Positions 35,946 to 45,034 of a stretch of DNA of 64,000 bases are shown one piece after another (position 1 is the stretch's first letter; each line of letters begins with the position of its first letter). Position numbers and translations under genes: made by a program. Under the pieces are notes generated by a model. The model was not told the DNA's origin, made no database searches, and worked only from the letters and a program-made list of their open reading frames with translations. The DNA is from Clostridiaceae bacterium. GTDB taxonomy: Bacteria; Bacillota; Clostridia; Oscillospirales; Acutalibacteraceae. The stretch spans positions 1 to 64,000 of the forward strand of contig JAEEHB010000044.1 in NCBI GenBank assembly GCA_016280595.1, read 5' to 3'.

Positions 35946-36851
35946 ATGCCGAGAGTTATAAACTACACTATCCCGGATGAACATTCCGGGATAAAAATAT
36001 TTACTTTTCTCAAATACAGAAAAGGCTTTTCCACCAAACTGATACGCACGCTCAAGAATACGCCCGGCGGCATAATTCTCAACGGAAGCGACGCGCGCAC
36101 GATTGATTTTCTGAAAAGCGGCGATATCCTGAATGTCACCATACCGGACACTTCCGGAGCGATTGAACCGAGCGGCGAAAAACTTGATATCATCTATGAA
36201 GACGATGATATCATCGTGATAAACAAATCACCGTATATGGCAATGCATCCCACCCACAATCATCAGGGCGATACGCTCGCAAACGCACTCGCCGCCCACC
36301 TTGAAAGTGAAGGAAAAGGCTGTGTATTCAGAGCGGTCGGCAGGCTCGACAAAGGCACGGCGGGCATAGTTGTCTGCGCGCTCAATCCCCTCTCCGCCTG
36401 CAAACTCAGCGGAAAAGTGAAAAAGACTTACTATGCCGTTGTGAAAGGCGTGCCCGAGGACAGCGGTACGGCTGATGTGCCGATTTACAGGCCGGACCCC
36501 GGCAAAACGCTCAGAGCGTGCTCATACGAGCTCGGCAAAGAGACGGCAGTCACACACTGGCAAGTGATTGAAAAGCGCGAAACCTGCTCGCTGATTAAAC
36601 TCAGGCTTGAAACGGGCAGAACACATCAGATAAGGGTGCATATGGCTTACACCGGGCATCCGCTCGCGGGCGACAATATGTACGGCGACTTTATGAACGA
36701 AATCGGGCATCAGATGCTTTTCTGCGGCGAGTGTGAATTCGAGCACCCCGTCACGGGCAAAGCGATGCACTTCACGGCAAAACCGCCTGAGGAATTTGAA
36801 GCACTCGGGTTTACGGATTTTATGCATAAAAATACAGTTATTCAAATCTAA
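35946..36851 (+). CDS. RluA-family pseudouridine synthase
   Basis: A 301-residue RNA pseudouridine synthase with an N-terminal S4-like domain (about 10-70) and the catalytic aspartate in GRLDKGTAG at about 136-144. The usual family text is HRLDxxTSG, so this copy has Gly and Ala substitutions beside the essential Asp. RTHQIRVHM and GDNMYG are intact. Target is likely 23S rRNA or tRNA uridine; not assignable. It is last in the GH30 operon, 3 bases after the dehydrogenase. Confidence 0.88.
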   Translation: MPRVINYTIPDEHSGIKIFTFLKYRKGFSTKLIRTLKNTPGGIILNGSDARTIDFLKSGDILNVTIPDTSGAIEPSGEKLDIIYEDDDIIVINKSPYMAMHPTHNHQGDTLANALAAHLESEGKGCVFRAVGRLDKGTAGIVVCALNPLSACKLSGKVKKTYYAVVKGVPEDSGTADVPIYRPDPGKTLRACSYELGKETAVTHWQVIEKRETCSLIKLRLETGRTHQIRVHMAYTGHPLAGDNMYGDFMNEIGHQMLFCGECEFEHPVTGKAMHFTAKPPEEFEALGFTDFMHKNTVIQI

Positions 36852-36852
36852 C

Positions 36853-36881
36853 TTGACTTTATTCTTTTATAAATGTATAAT
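36853..36881 (+). promoter_or_regulatory. promoter of the amino-acid ABC importer
   Basis: TTGACT (36853-36858), a 17-base spacer and TATAAT (36876-36881), starting 1 base after the stop of the RluA-type gene and about 54 bases upstream of the binding-protein start. Confidence 0.85.
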
Positions 36882-36934
36882 ATGCAAGTATTTTAATTAA
36901 ACGGGTTTATCCCAAATTAATACGGAGGTCAATT

Positions 36935-37780
36935 ATGAAAAAATCAATCAGAATTATCGCAGTAATTGCCGCTCTTATCCTTGCTCTCGGCTGTCTTGCT
37001 GCCTGCGGCGGCAAAGCCGATAACGGCACAACAGCAAACGGCAATTCCGAAAGTGCTGCCGAAGCGAAACTTACGGCTACCGACGGCGTTCTTGTAATGG
37101 CGACCAACGCTTCATTCCCGCCCTATGAGTTTGTCGGAGACGACGGCGCTTATGCAGGAATAGATGTTGAAATCGCAGGTCTTATCGCCGAGAAACTCGG
37201 CCTTAAACTTGAAATCCAGGACGTTGAGTTCGGTTCAATAATCGGCGGTGTTCAGTCCGGCAAGTTTGATATGGGTATGGCCGGTATGACCGTTACAGAC
37301 GAAAGAAAAGAGAGCGTCAATTTCTCAGAAACCTATGCTATCGGCGTGCAGTCCATAATCGTTAAGGAAGGCAGCGATATCAAGAGTTTTGATGATTTCT
37401 TCAATGCAGACGGCAGTGTGAAAGATATCATGATAGGTGTTCAGCAGGATACCACAGGCGATATCTACTGCTCAGATACAGTTGAAAACGGCGGCGTAGG
37501 CGAAGAGCACGTAACTCAGTTCAAAACCGGCAACGATGCAGTTCAGGCGCTTGTTGCAGGAAAAGTTGACGCTGTTATTATCGACAACGAGCCCGCCAAG
37601 TCCTATGTATCTGTAAACGAAGGACTGACTATTCTTGAAACCGCATATACTGAAGAAGAATATGCAATCTGTGTTTCAAAGAGCAACACCGCTTTGCTCG
37701 ACGGCATCAACGATGCTCTCGCATCACTCAAAGCCGAAGGCAAGATTGACGAGATAGTCGGTAAATATATTACAAAATAA
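36935..37780 (+). CDS. amino-acid ABC transporter substrate-binding lipoprotein
   Basis: A 281-residue extracytoplasmic solute receptor. A signal peptide ends in lipobox LAAC (Cys24), then a short Asn/Gly/Ser linker, then a type 2 periplasmic-binding fold of the polar amino-acid family (NASFPPYEFVGDDG, GMAGMTVTDERKE). ACGGAGG precedes the ATG. It belongs with the permease and ATPase downstream; a hairpin after its stop probably keeps its level above theirs. Ligand not certain. Confidence 0.9.
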   Translation: MKKSIRIIAVIAALILALGCLAACGGKADNGTTANGNSESAAEAKLTATDGVLVMATNASFPPYEFVGDDGAYAGIDVEIAGLIAEKLGLKLEIQDVEFGSIIGGVQSGKFDMGMAGMTVTDERKESVNFSETYAIGVQSIIVKEGSDIKSFDDFFNADGSVKDIMIGVQQDTTGDIYCSDTVENGGVGEEHVTQFKTGNDAVQALVAGKVDAVIIDNEPAKSYVSVNEGLTILETAYTEEEYAICVSKSNTALLDGINDALASLKAEGKIDEIVGKYITK

Positions 37781-37799
37781 AAAGCAGATATAATACTGT

Positions 37800-37836
37800 G
37801 AAGCGGATGACTATCCGTCATCCGCTTCATTATTTT
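37800..37836 (+). terminator. intra-operon hairpin after the binding protein
   Basis: GAAGCGGATGA (37800-37810) pairs with TCATCCGCTTC (37818-37828) around CTATCCG, followed by ATTATTTT. A partial terminator here would lower permease and ATPase expression relative to the binding protein. Confidence 0.7.
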
Positions 37837-37850
37837 GAGGAGACTCTTTT

Positions 37851-38585
37851 ATGAAAGAATGGTTTGCCGATCTCGCCGATCAGTTCAGGCTGAACTTTAT
37901 TACCGGTGACAGATGGACCTGGCTGCTTGACGGCTTCAAAATGACGCTGGTCATCACTTTCTTTGCCACTCTGCTCGGCATAGCAATCGGCGTTGTGATT
38001 GCCACAATCCGCTCAAGTTACGATAAAAACAAAGAATCAATGAAGAAGAAAGGCGGTTTCGGCTATCGCCTGCTGTCTTTTCTGAACAGTATTTGCGGCC
38101 TGTACCTTACGGTTATCCGCGGAACTCCGGTTGTTGTTCAGCTGCTTATAATGTATTTCATTATTTTTGCTTCTTCCACAAACAGCACCATGGTTGCCGT
38201 AATATCGTTCGGAATCAACTCCGGCGCCTATGTTGCGGAGATTTTCCGCGGCGGTATTATGAGCGTTGACAAAGGTCAGTTTGAAGCGGGCAGAAGTCTC
38301 GGATTCAATTATATCCAGACAATGATATATATTGTTATTCCGCAGATGTTCAAAATCGTACTGCCGATGCTGTGCAACGAGTTTATTGTGCTGATTAAAG
38401 AAACATCAATCGCAGGTTACGTAGGAATACGCGATCTTACCAAAGCCGGCGACCTTATCCGCGGGCGCACATTTTCCGCTTTTATGCCGCTGATTGCTGT
38501 GGCGCTTATATATCTTGCGGTTGTGATAATATTCACAAAACTCGTAAAACGGCTGGAGAGGAGGCTGCGTAACAGTGAACACTGA
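37851..38585 (+). CDS. amino-acid ABC transporter permease
   Basis: A 244-residue His/Glu/Gln-type permease with about five membrane helices. The cytoplasmic EAA motif ([21 protein letters not shown] region, about 143-165) docks on the ATPase. A lysine-rich insert ([13 protein letters not shown], about 57-70) is in the first cytoplasmic loop. Preceded by GAGGAG; overlaps the ATPase gene by 11 bases. Confidence 0.9.
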   Translation: MKEWFADLADQFRLNFITGDRWTWLLDGFKMTLVITFFATLLGIAIGVVIATIRSSYDKNKESMKKKGGFGYRLLSFLNSICGLYLTVIRGTPVVVQLLIMYFIIFASSTNSTMVAVISFGINSGAYVAEIFRGGIMSVDKGQFEAGRSLGFNYIQTMIYIVIPQMFKIVLPMLCNEFIVLIKETSIAGYVGIRDLTKAGDLIRGRTFSAFMPLIAVALIYLAVVIIFTKLVKRLERRLRNSEH

Positions 38586-39525
38586 TAAAAACGCGCTCGT
38601 CAGAGTTGACGGCCTCCATAAATACTTCGGCGATAACAAAGTGCTGCGCGGTATCACCGCCGAAATCGACAAAGGCGAAGTGGTTGTGGTTATAGGCCCT
38701 TCCGGCTCGGGCAAAAGCACTTTCCTGCGCTGCCTGAATCTGCTCGAAATGCCCACTTACGGCGAAGTATGGCTCGAAAACAAACTCGTTACCCCGGTTG
38801 ATCCCTATCTTCACGAAGATGTAATGGAATTATCCAAAACATATCAGAAACTGTATGCTCAGTATAAGCAGGAGCATCCCGGTGAAAGTGAAGAAAGCAT
38901 AAAGGAAGCACTTATTCACAGGATAAAAGAAGAAGACCTTCTGCATGAAAAGCACGAGGGCAAGGCGTATAAATCGCTTATGAAAAAGATTTATGATGAG
39001 AATTATGTCAACATAAATCTTGCCCGTCAGAAAATCGGTATGGTTTTCCAGCAGTTCAATCTTTTTGAAAACCTCAATGTTATGGATAATATCATCCTCG
39101 CTCCCATGAAACTTCTCAAAATGAGCAAAGAGGATGCGACAAAGAAAGCGGAAGACCTGCTAAAAAGAATCGGACTTTCCGACAAGGCGAATTCATATCC
39201 CGTTCAGCTTTCGGGAGGTCAGAAGCAGAGAATAGCGATAGTCCGCGCTCTCGCGATGGACCCTGATGTGCTTCTTTTTGATGAGCCCACATCCGCCCTT
39301 GACCCGGAAATGGTCGGCGAAGTGCTCGATGTTATGAAGGAACTCGCAAAATCCGGCATGACAATGGTTGTGGTAACTCACGAAATGGGCTTTGCAAAGG
39401 AAGTTGCCTCCCGCGTGATTTTCATTGACGAAGGAATAATCAAAGAAGAGAATACGCCGGATGAGTTTTTCGGCAATCCGCAAAATCCCCGTCTCAGAGA
39501 TTTCCTTTCAAAAGTATTAATCTGA
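38575..39525 (+). CDS. amino-acid ABC transporter ATP-binding protein with extra domain
   Basis: A 316-residue GlnQ-type ATPase. Walker [10 protein letters not shown] is at 41-49, Q-loop in [10 protein letters not shown] (about 155-164), signature LSGGQKQR, Walker [13 protein letters not shown], switch VTHEMGF. Unlike the usual 240-250 residues, it has an insert of about 70 residues (about 74-146) between the antiparallel-beta region and the Q-loop; it is rich in Lys/Glu and predicted helical. The reading frame is intact across it. GTG start at 38575 behind GGAGAGGAGG. Forms the importer with the two preceding genes. Confidence 0.9.
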   Translation: MNTDKNALVRVDGLHKYFGDNKVLRGITAEIDKGEVVVVIGPSGSGKSTFLRCLNLLEMPTYGEVWLENKLVTPVDPYLHEDVMELSKTYQKLYAQYKQEHPGESEESIKEALIHRIKEEDLLHEKHEGKAYKSLMKKIYDENYVNINLARQKIGMVFQQFNLFENLNVMDNIILAPMKLLKMSKEDATKKAEDLLKRIGLSDKANSYPVQLSGGQKQRIAIVRALAMDPDVLLFDEPTSALDPEMVGEVLDVMKELAKSGMTMVVVTHEMGFAKEVASRVIFIDEGIIKEENTPDEFFGNPQNPRLRDFLSKVLI

Positions 39526-39538
39526 TAATACAGAATAA

Positions 39539-39568
39539 AGGACTGCAGGTTTTTAAGCCTGCAGTCCT
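39539..39568. terminator. bidirectional terminator
   Basis: AGGACTGCAGG pairs with CCTGCAGTCCT around TTTTTAAG, flanked by T-rich sequence on the plus side (GATTTTTATT). It lies between the importer ATPase and the converging ktrA gene. Confidence 0.82.
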
Positions 39569-39573
39569 GATTT

Positions 39574-40224
39574 TTATTTAAGTTTTATTATTGTCGCCTT
39601 GTCTGCTATTGCTATGAGTTTCATTGATTTGTCAAGCGGGGCGGCGGGGTCGAAATTCACATTGATTTTATCACCCTGCGCAATAGCGACTATATTTACG
39701 GAATGCTTTTTTCTTATATTCAGGTCGAGTATGCTCTTACCCTCCCACTCGGGTTTCACATCAAGCTCCATAAGAGAAACATTGTCCGATATATCGATAA
39801 GGTCCACAAAGCCTCTGCTGAGCAGGTTTTTGGCAAGCCTTATACCCGAATCATATTCGGGGAAGACGGTTTTGTCCGCCCCCATTTTTTCCATAATCTG
39901 CCTGTGCGTTTCGCTCGAGCATTTCACTATCACATTTTTGACTCCGAGCTCCTTGCACAGCATCACTGCCATAACGCCCGCCTCAAGGCTGGTAGCCATG
40001 GCGATGATTACAACATCTATATCGGCAACGCCGAGCTGACGCAGAGCCTCAATATCGGTAACATCCGCGCACTTCACATAGGGCAGTTTTTCCGCCGCGG
40101 AGTTGACTATCGCTTCGTCAAAATCAACGGCGAGCACCTCTGCTCCGTTTTCAGTCAGTTCTTCCGCAACGGCGCGGCCGTATCTGCCGAGCCCGAAAAC
40201 AGCGTAAGTTTTCTTTGAAGACAT
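39574..40224 (-). CDS. ktrA: Ktr potassium uptake regulatory subunit KtrA
   Basis: A 216-residue single-RCK protein: Rossmann loop FGLGRYGRAV near residue 9, acidic DFDEA at the end of strand 2, and a C-terminal RCK_C domain (about 135-216). It forms the octameric ring that gates KtrB. ATG at 40224 chosen for GGGAGGAAG. Encoded 51 bases after ktrB, last in the asnA operon. Confidence 0.9.
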   Translation of the reverse strand: MSSKKTYAVFGLGRYGRAVAEELTENGAEVLAVDFDEAIVNSAAEKLPYVKCADVTDIEALRQLGVADIDVVIIAMATSLEAGVMAVMLCKELGVKNVIVKCSSETHRQIMEKMGADKTVFPEYDSGIRLAKNLLSRGFVDLIDISDNVSLMELDVKPEWEGKSILDLNIRKKHSVNIVAIAQGDKINVNFDPAAPLDKSMKLIAIADKATIIKLK

Positions 40225-40275
40225 ATTCTTCCTCCCGTAAACTACCGGCAAAACCGGTTTTATGTAAAACTGTGT

Positions 40276-41631
40276 TTATCCTATACTTACTTCTTCAACC
40301 GGACTCTTCACTACCGCCGGCTTGATTTTGCGGTTAAAGGCGACCGCGAGAGAAATAGGCCCTACCCTGCCGAGATACATTGTGGCAATTATAATCGCCT
40401 TGCCTGCCGGGGTGAGAGTGCCCGTGAAGTTTCGGGAAAGACCTACCGTAGCGCAGGCGCTGACGGATTCATAGAGAGCGTCGAGCACATCGCCCTGTGA
40501 AACAGCCGAGAGAAGCGCTCCGGAAATGAAAGCAATCATAAATGACATTGCCGCTACGCCTATCGCTTTTTTCACAGCCTGCTTTGACAGATTTCTGCCG
40601 AAGAGAGTAACCTCGTCTTTCTGTTTCACAGCCGCGAGCGCGCAGGCGAGAATTACCGTGACCGTCACGGTTTTTATGCCGCCCGCAGTGCCTACGGGCG
40701 AGCCGCCGATAAACATCAGCAGCATAGAAATGAGCGCCGTCGGTGCCGTGAGATTTTCCTGAGGTACGGTGGCGAAGCCCGCCGTCCTGGTTGTGACGGA
40801 CTGGAAAAGAGACGCCTGGATTTTTTGCAGGAAAGTCATATTGCCTATGGTCTGCGGGTTGTTGTATTCAAACACAAGCACCGCGAGAGTGCCGGAAACA
40901 ATCAGTATAAAAGTGGTTGAAAGAGCAATCTTGCTGTGAAGGGTAAGGCGTGAGAGAGTTTTCGCGCCCATCGTTTTCACCCTGCCTGCGGCTCTTACAA
41001 TATCAAGCCACACAACGAAACCGATACCGCCCATAATAATCAGAAACATAGTTGTGAAGTTGACAACGGGATTAAGCGCATAATCGCACAGGCTGTTTTC
41101 AGAGATGATATCAAGCCCCGCGTTGCAGAAAGCGGAAACGGAAGTGAATACGGATATCCATATTCCCCTTGCGCCGTATTCGGGAACGAAAACGGTCATA
41201 TAAAGAAGAGCGCCCGCTCCTTCAACGGCAAAGGAAGAGAGAATGACTTTATTTGTAAACTCCATCATACCGTCAAGTGAATTGAGGTTGAAGGAATCCT
41301 GAACAAGCATTCTGTAACCGATACCGAGTTTTTTGCCGGCGGAAATGATAAAGCCGGAAAAAACGGTGATAACTCCGAGACCGCCTATCTGAATAAGCAA
41401 CAGTATCACGCCGTGGCCGAATGTGCTCCACGCGCTGACCGTGGGCATGGTTACAAGGCCCGTAACACACACGCTTGTGGTGGCGGTGAAAAGCGCATCA
41501 AGGTAAGGCACCGGTCTGCCGCTCGCCGAACTAACCGGAAGAGCAAGCAGAACGCTGCCGATGACAATCGCGCCGAAAAAGGCGAGCATTATTATCTGGG
41601 TTGAAGTCAGTTTTAATCTTTTACTTTTCAC
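40276..41631 (-). CDS. ktrB: Ktr potassium uptake membrane subunit KtrB
   Basis: A 451-residue K+ transporter of the TrkH/KtrB superfamily with four M1-P-M2 repeats; pore-loop text includes VCVTGL, CNAGLD, RTAGFA and ATVGLS, each with the filter glycine. In characterised cases KtrAB uptake is Na+-dependent. The start is GTG at 41631, with only a weak upstream purine stretch. It follows mtaB by 14 bases. Confidence 0.9.
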   Translation of the reverse strand: MKSKRLKLTSTQIIMLAFFGAIVIGSVLLALPVSSASGRPVPYLDALFTATTSVCVTGLVTMPTVSAWSTFGHGVILLLIQIGGLGVITVFSGFIISAGKKLGIGYRMLVQDSFNLNSLDGMMEFTNKVILSSFAVEGAGALLYMTVFVPEYGARGIWISVFTSVSAFCNAGLDIISENSLCDYALNPVVNFTTMFLIIMGGIGFVVWLDIVRAAGRVKTMGAKTLSRLTLHSKIALSTTFILIVSGTLAVLVFEYNNPQTIGNMTFLQKIQASLFQSVTTRTAGFATVPQENLTAPTALISMLLMFIGGSPVGTAGGIKTVTVTVILACALAAVKQKDEVTLFGRNLSKQAVKKAIGVAAMSFMIAFISGALLSAVSQGDVLDALYESVSACATVGLSRNFTGTLTPAGKAIIIATMYLGRVGPISLAVAFNRKIKPAVVKSPVEEVSIG

Positions 41632-41645
41632 TTTTGCCGCCGTTC

Positions 41646-42932
41646 TTATATCATTTCACCGGTGCAATAATCTGCGCGCACTCCGGTGATTTTTATTTTT
41701 ACCGGGCCGTTTTCTTCGGGCTGCCTGCCCTCAACAATCACCGGTATGTAGTTTGCCGTGTAGCCCCTGACGCCGTCCGGATGATTTTCTTCGGGGATAA
41801 TCTCGTAAACCTTACCTGCCTGAGAGGCGAGAAACTCCCTGCGGATTGCCTCCGTTTCGTCAATCATAATCTCCGCGCGGCGCTGTTTTTCCTGATTTGA
41901 AATCTGGTCTTCATACTTTGCCGCGGGAGTGCCGGGTCTTCTGGAATAAGGAAACACGTGGACCTTCTCAAAGCGTGTCTTTTTGACAAAATCAAGGGAA
42001 ATGTCAAAGTCGCTCTGGCTTTCGCCCGGGAAGCCGACCATCACATCCGTGGTTATGGTGCAGCCCTCAAAAGTGTTTCTGAGCCTTAAGCACAGGTCTT
42101 CATATTCAACAGTTGTGTATTTGCGGTTCATCTTTTTGAGCGTTTTATCGCAGCCGCTCTGAAGGGAAATATGAAACTGCGGGCAGAATCCCGGAATTCC
42201 GGAGAGCGCCTCTATCATTTCGGGCGTTATGTGGTCGGGCTCAAGTGAGCCGAGCCTCACTCTGAGTACGCCGTCAACCGACGCGGCGGTTTTCACAGCG
42301 TGAGCGAGTCCGTATCCCGTATCTTTGCCGTAGGCGGAGAGGTTGATGCCCACAAGCACAATCTCCCTGAATCCGTTGCCTGCAAGGGCGCTTACTTCGG
42401 CCTTTATTTCTTCAAGAGGTTTTGAGCGCACCCTGCCCCTCGCATAGGGAATAATGCAGTAAGAGCAGAATCTGTCGCATCCGTCTTCTATCTTTACTAT
42501 TGCCCTTGTTCTGTCGGCATAGGAGGTAACGGCACCGCCCGAATACTTTTCGCCGCTTTCGTGAGGCCTTAAATCCACTATCCTCTCGCGGCGGTTGATA
42601 AACTGCATCACATAAGCGTACAGAGCGTCATTGTTTCTGTTTCCGATTACGATATCCGCCTCGGGCAGAAGGTCCGCCGTTTCGGGCGAGGCCTGAGTCA
42701 TACAGCCCGTGAGTACGATAATGCTTCCGGGATGACTGCTCCTGAATCGCCTTACCGCCTGCCTTGTTTTTCTGTCGCTTTCGGCGGTAACGGTGCAGGA
42801 GTTTATCACATACACATCGGCGTCCTCGCGGGAGTCAACGCAGGTGAAGCCGTATTTTTCCATAGCCTGAGCCATGGCGTTTGATTCATATTGATTTACT
42901 TTGCAGCCGAGAGTGTAAAAAGCACACTTCAT
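41646..42932 (-). CDS. mtaB: tRNA t6A37 methylthiotransferase MtaB
   Basis: A 428-residue radical SAM enzyme that adds a methylthio group to t6A37 of tRNAs reading ANN codons. The N-terminal cluster cysteines are in TLGCKVNQ, NSCTVT and TGCMTQ. The radical SAM cluster is CDRFCSYC near 144-151. A TRAM-type domain ends the chain. The LGCKVNQYE start distinguishes MtaB from MiaB and RimO. It shares an operon with asnA and ktrBA without obvious functional link. Confidence 0.94.
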   Translation of the reverse strand: MKCAFYTLGCKVNQYESNAMAQAMEKYGFTCVDSREDADVYVINSCTVTAESDRKTRQAVRRFRSSHPGSIIVLTGCMTQASPETADLLPEADIVIGNRNNDALYAYVMQFINRRERIVDLRPHESGEKYSGGAVTSYADRTRAIVKIEDGCDRFCSYCIIPYARGRVRSKPLEEIKAEVSALAGNGFREIVLVGINLSAYGKDTGYGLAHAVKTAASVDGVLRVRLGSLEPDHITPEMIEALSGIPGFCPQFHISLQSGCDKTLKKMNRKYTTVEYEDLCLRLRNTFEGCTITTDVMVGFPGESQSDFDISLDFVKKTRFEKVHVFPYSRRPGTPAAKYEDQISNQEKQRRAEIMIDETEAIRREFLASQAGKVYEIIPEENHPDGVRGYTANYIPVIVEGRQPEENGPVKIKITGVRADYCTGEMI

Positions 42933-42955
42933 TTCTTTACCGTTCTTTCAGACGG

Positions 42956-43780
42956 TCAAGGCATATAAGGATTGCCGTCAAATTCATAGTCTTCGGGCAT
43001 AACAAAAGGTCTGATGTAATTAATGGTGAAATCTATGCCCCACTGGCCTTTCTTGCCTTTCCAGTAGCCGGAATGAGGCTCGATGGAGAGCATGCCGTCA
43101 TAATCTTTGGTGTAGAGGATATCCATAACGGCTCCCCAGTTTATCTGGTCAAGCCCTGCGGGGGCGTCGTCATATCCGTCGCCGTCAATGTAAAGCACGC
43201 CTTTGATGTGAACATGATAAACCCTGTCGCCCCAGTCGCGCAGTTCTTTGAGATAGTCGCCGCGCCTTGAGAGGCAGTGTGAGGCATCATATTTTATGCC
43301 GAGAGCGGGCAGTGCGGTGTGAATCACGCTCCACGCTCTGTCATTGTAAATGAAATTTGCCCAGTCGCAGTTATAGGTTGCTATCTTCACGCCCTTGTCC
43401 TTTGCGTAATCAAGCAGGGCGGAGAGATAATCTATGGCGATGCGGCAGTTTTCATAAAAGCCCTTGCTTTCGGTGTAGTTTACACCTACGTTGTAAACGG
43501 GGCAGCCGATAATGGCGGCGGCGTCAATCAGGTTTTTATCCGCCTGCAGAGCGGATTCGATAACATTGCCGTTTTCATCGATTCTGTCCATACCCCAGCG
43601 GCCCATTGAGCCTACGGGTATGCCGTATTTATCGCTGTATCCCTTTATCTGCGGGGCTTTGTCAAGGAATTCCTTTGCGTCGTAATTGTGGTTTACGCAA
43701 AATTCGACCGCGTCGAGCCCTTTGCTCTTAACATATTCAAAATGGCCTTCTTCCCAGCCGTTGATTATTCCGAGTTTCAT
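42956..43780 (-). CDS. TIM-barrel sugar isomerase/epimerase-like protein
   Basis: A 274-residue xylose-isomerase-like barrel (AP-endonuclease family 2). Candidate metal ligands are the Asp-His of KYDASHC, the histidines of YHVHIKG and the Glu of LSIEPHSG, which line up with the barrel of the fusion protein at 22040. Such proteins act as isomerases, epimerases or, in some glycoside pathways, beta-eliminating lyases. No partner dehydrogenase adjoins it: neighbours are asnA (15-base gap) and mtaB (23). AAGGAG precedes the ATG. Confidence 0.82.
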   Translation of the reverse strand: MKLGIINGWEEGHFEYVKSKGLDAVEFCVNHNYDAKEFLDKAPQIKGYSDKYGIPVGSMGRWGMDRIDENGNVIESALQADKNLIDAAAIIGCPVYNVGVNYTESKGFYENCRIAIDYLSALLDYAKDKGVKIATYNCDWANFIYNDRAWSVIHTALPALGIKYDASHCLSRRGDYLKELRDWGDRVYHVHIKGVLYIDGDGYDDAPAGLDQINWGAVMDILYTKDYDGMLSIEPHSGYWKGKKGQWGIDFTINYIRPFVMPEDYEFDGNPYMP

Positions 43781-43795
43781 TTTTATTTCTCCTTT

Positions 43796-44809
43796 TTACA
43801 GAAGTTCAACGCCTTTTTCACGGCATTCTTTAATCATACCTTCGGGCCAGAGTGACGCCTGCACTTCGCCGATATGAGCCTTGCGCAGGAAATACATACA
43901 GATTCTGCTCTGACCGATTCCTCCGCCGATTGAATAAGGCAGTCTGCCTTCGAGTATCGCCTTGTGGAAAGGCAGCTGCGCTCTCTCGGGGCAGCCTCTT
44001 TCGTTAAGCTGACGGATGAGTGATTCTTCGTCAACCCTTATGCCCATTGACGAAAGTTCAAACGCTATATCAAGCACGGGGTAATATACAACTATATCGC
44101 CGTTGAGTTCCCAGTCGTCATAATCGGGTGCTCTGCCGTCATGGATTTCGCCGCTCTTGAGTTTGCCGCCGATTTTCATAATGAAAACCGCTTTCTTTTC
44201 GCGGGCAATCCTGTTTTCTCTCTCTTTGGGAGTGAGGTCGGGGTACATATCCTCAAGTTCTTCTGTTGTTACAAAGAATATATCTTTGGGCAGGAAATTA
44301 CGCTCTACAAAAGCGTAATCGTCCGCAATATATCTCTCCGTGTGGCGCAGGGCGGCATAAATCGCCTTTACTGTGTGCCTGAGAGTCTGCTCTGTCCTCT
44401 GCTCTTTGGATATTCTCTTTTCCCAGTCCCACTGATCAACATAAATGGAATGAAGGTTGTCGGTATCTTCATCGCGGCGGATTGCGCTCATATCGGTGTA
44501 GAGGCCTTCGCCCTCTTCAAAGCCGTACTGGCTCAGGGCCATCCTCTTCCACTTGGCAAGCGAATGAACTATTTCCACATCGCCCGAATCAATATCTTTC
44601 ACATCAAATGAAACGGGACGCTCCACGCCGTTTAAGTTATCGTTGAGGCCAGAGCTTTTTTCAACGAAAAGCGGAGCGGAAACCCTTGTAAGATTTAACT
44701 GAATTGCAAGGTCGCGCTCAAAGAAATCCTTGACCTTTTTGATTGCAAGCTGAGTCTGGCGCGGGGTAAGCACGGATTTGTAACCGTCGGGTATAACGAG
44801 GTTGTACAT
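43796..44809 (-). CDS. asnA: aspartate-ammonia ligase
   Basis: A 337-residue ammonia-dependent asparagine synthetase related to class II aminoacyl-tRNA synthetases. Class II-type text is visible: the RVSAPLF and GVERPVSFD opening, DWELNGDI, and the C-terminal motif 3 (GGGIGQSR). It makes asparagine from aspartate, ammonia and ATP. Start ATG at 44809 behind AAGGTGGGA. First gene of a five-gene operon with its own promoter. Confidence 0.95.
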   Translation of the reverse strand: MYNLVIPDGYKSVLTPRQTQLAIKKVKDFFERDLAIQLNLTRVSAPLFVEKSSGLNDNLNGVERPVSFDVKDIDSGDVEIVHSLAKWKRMALSQYGFEEGEGLYTDMSAIRRDEDTDNLHSIYVDQWDWEKRISKEQRTEQTLRHTVKAIYAALRHTERYIADDYAFVERNFLPKDIFFVTTEELEDMYPDLTPKERENRIAREKKAVFIMKIGGKLKSGEIHDGRAPDYDDWELNGDIVVYYPVLDIAFELSSMGIRVDEESLIRQLNERGCPERAQLPFHKAILEGRLPYSIGGGIGQSRICMYFLRKAHIGEVQASLWPEGMIKECREKGVELL

Positions 44810-44854
44810 AATAATCCCACCTTAGCAAGTGAATTTTTGCAAATAATTAGTTAG

Positions 44855-44883
44855 AGTATAGCATTATGGAAATATGTTTTCAA
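44855..44883 (-). promoter_or_regulatory. promoter of the asnA operon
   Basis: Minus strand TTGAAA (44883-44878), 17-base spacer, TATACT (44860-44855), about 45 bases ahead of asnA. Confidence 0.8.
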
Positions 44884-44926
44884 TAGAAATAATATATTTT
44901 TTTATAAAATGAAACGAAAATAGGGC

Positions 44927-44955
44927 TTGAAATAATAACGAGTTTTTAGTAAAAT
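44927..44955 (+). promoter_or_regulatory. promoter of the zinc-ribbon membrane protein gene
   Basis: TTGAAA (44927-44932), 17-base spacer, TAAAAT (44950-44955). The leader to the start codon at 45035 is about 75 bases. Confidence 0.72.
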
Positions 44956-45034
44956 GATTAGAGGAATACCATTCTCTCCGCCCGGTCCGGCGATACCGCC
45001 GCGCCCGTGCGTTACTCAAAAGGGAGGAAACAGT

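Noticed and set aside
42956-43780. Naming the TIM-barrel protein iolE or iolI.
   Set aside because: Neighbours are asnA and mtaB, no other inositol gene is adjacent, and the motifs are those of the whole superfamily.
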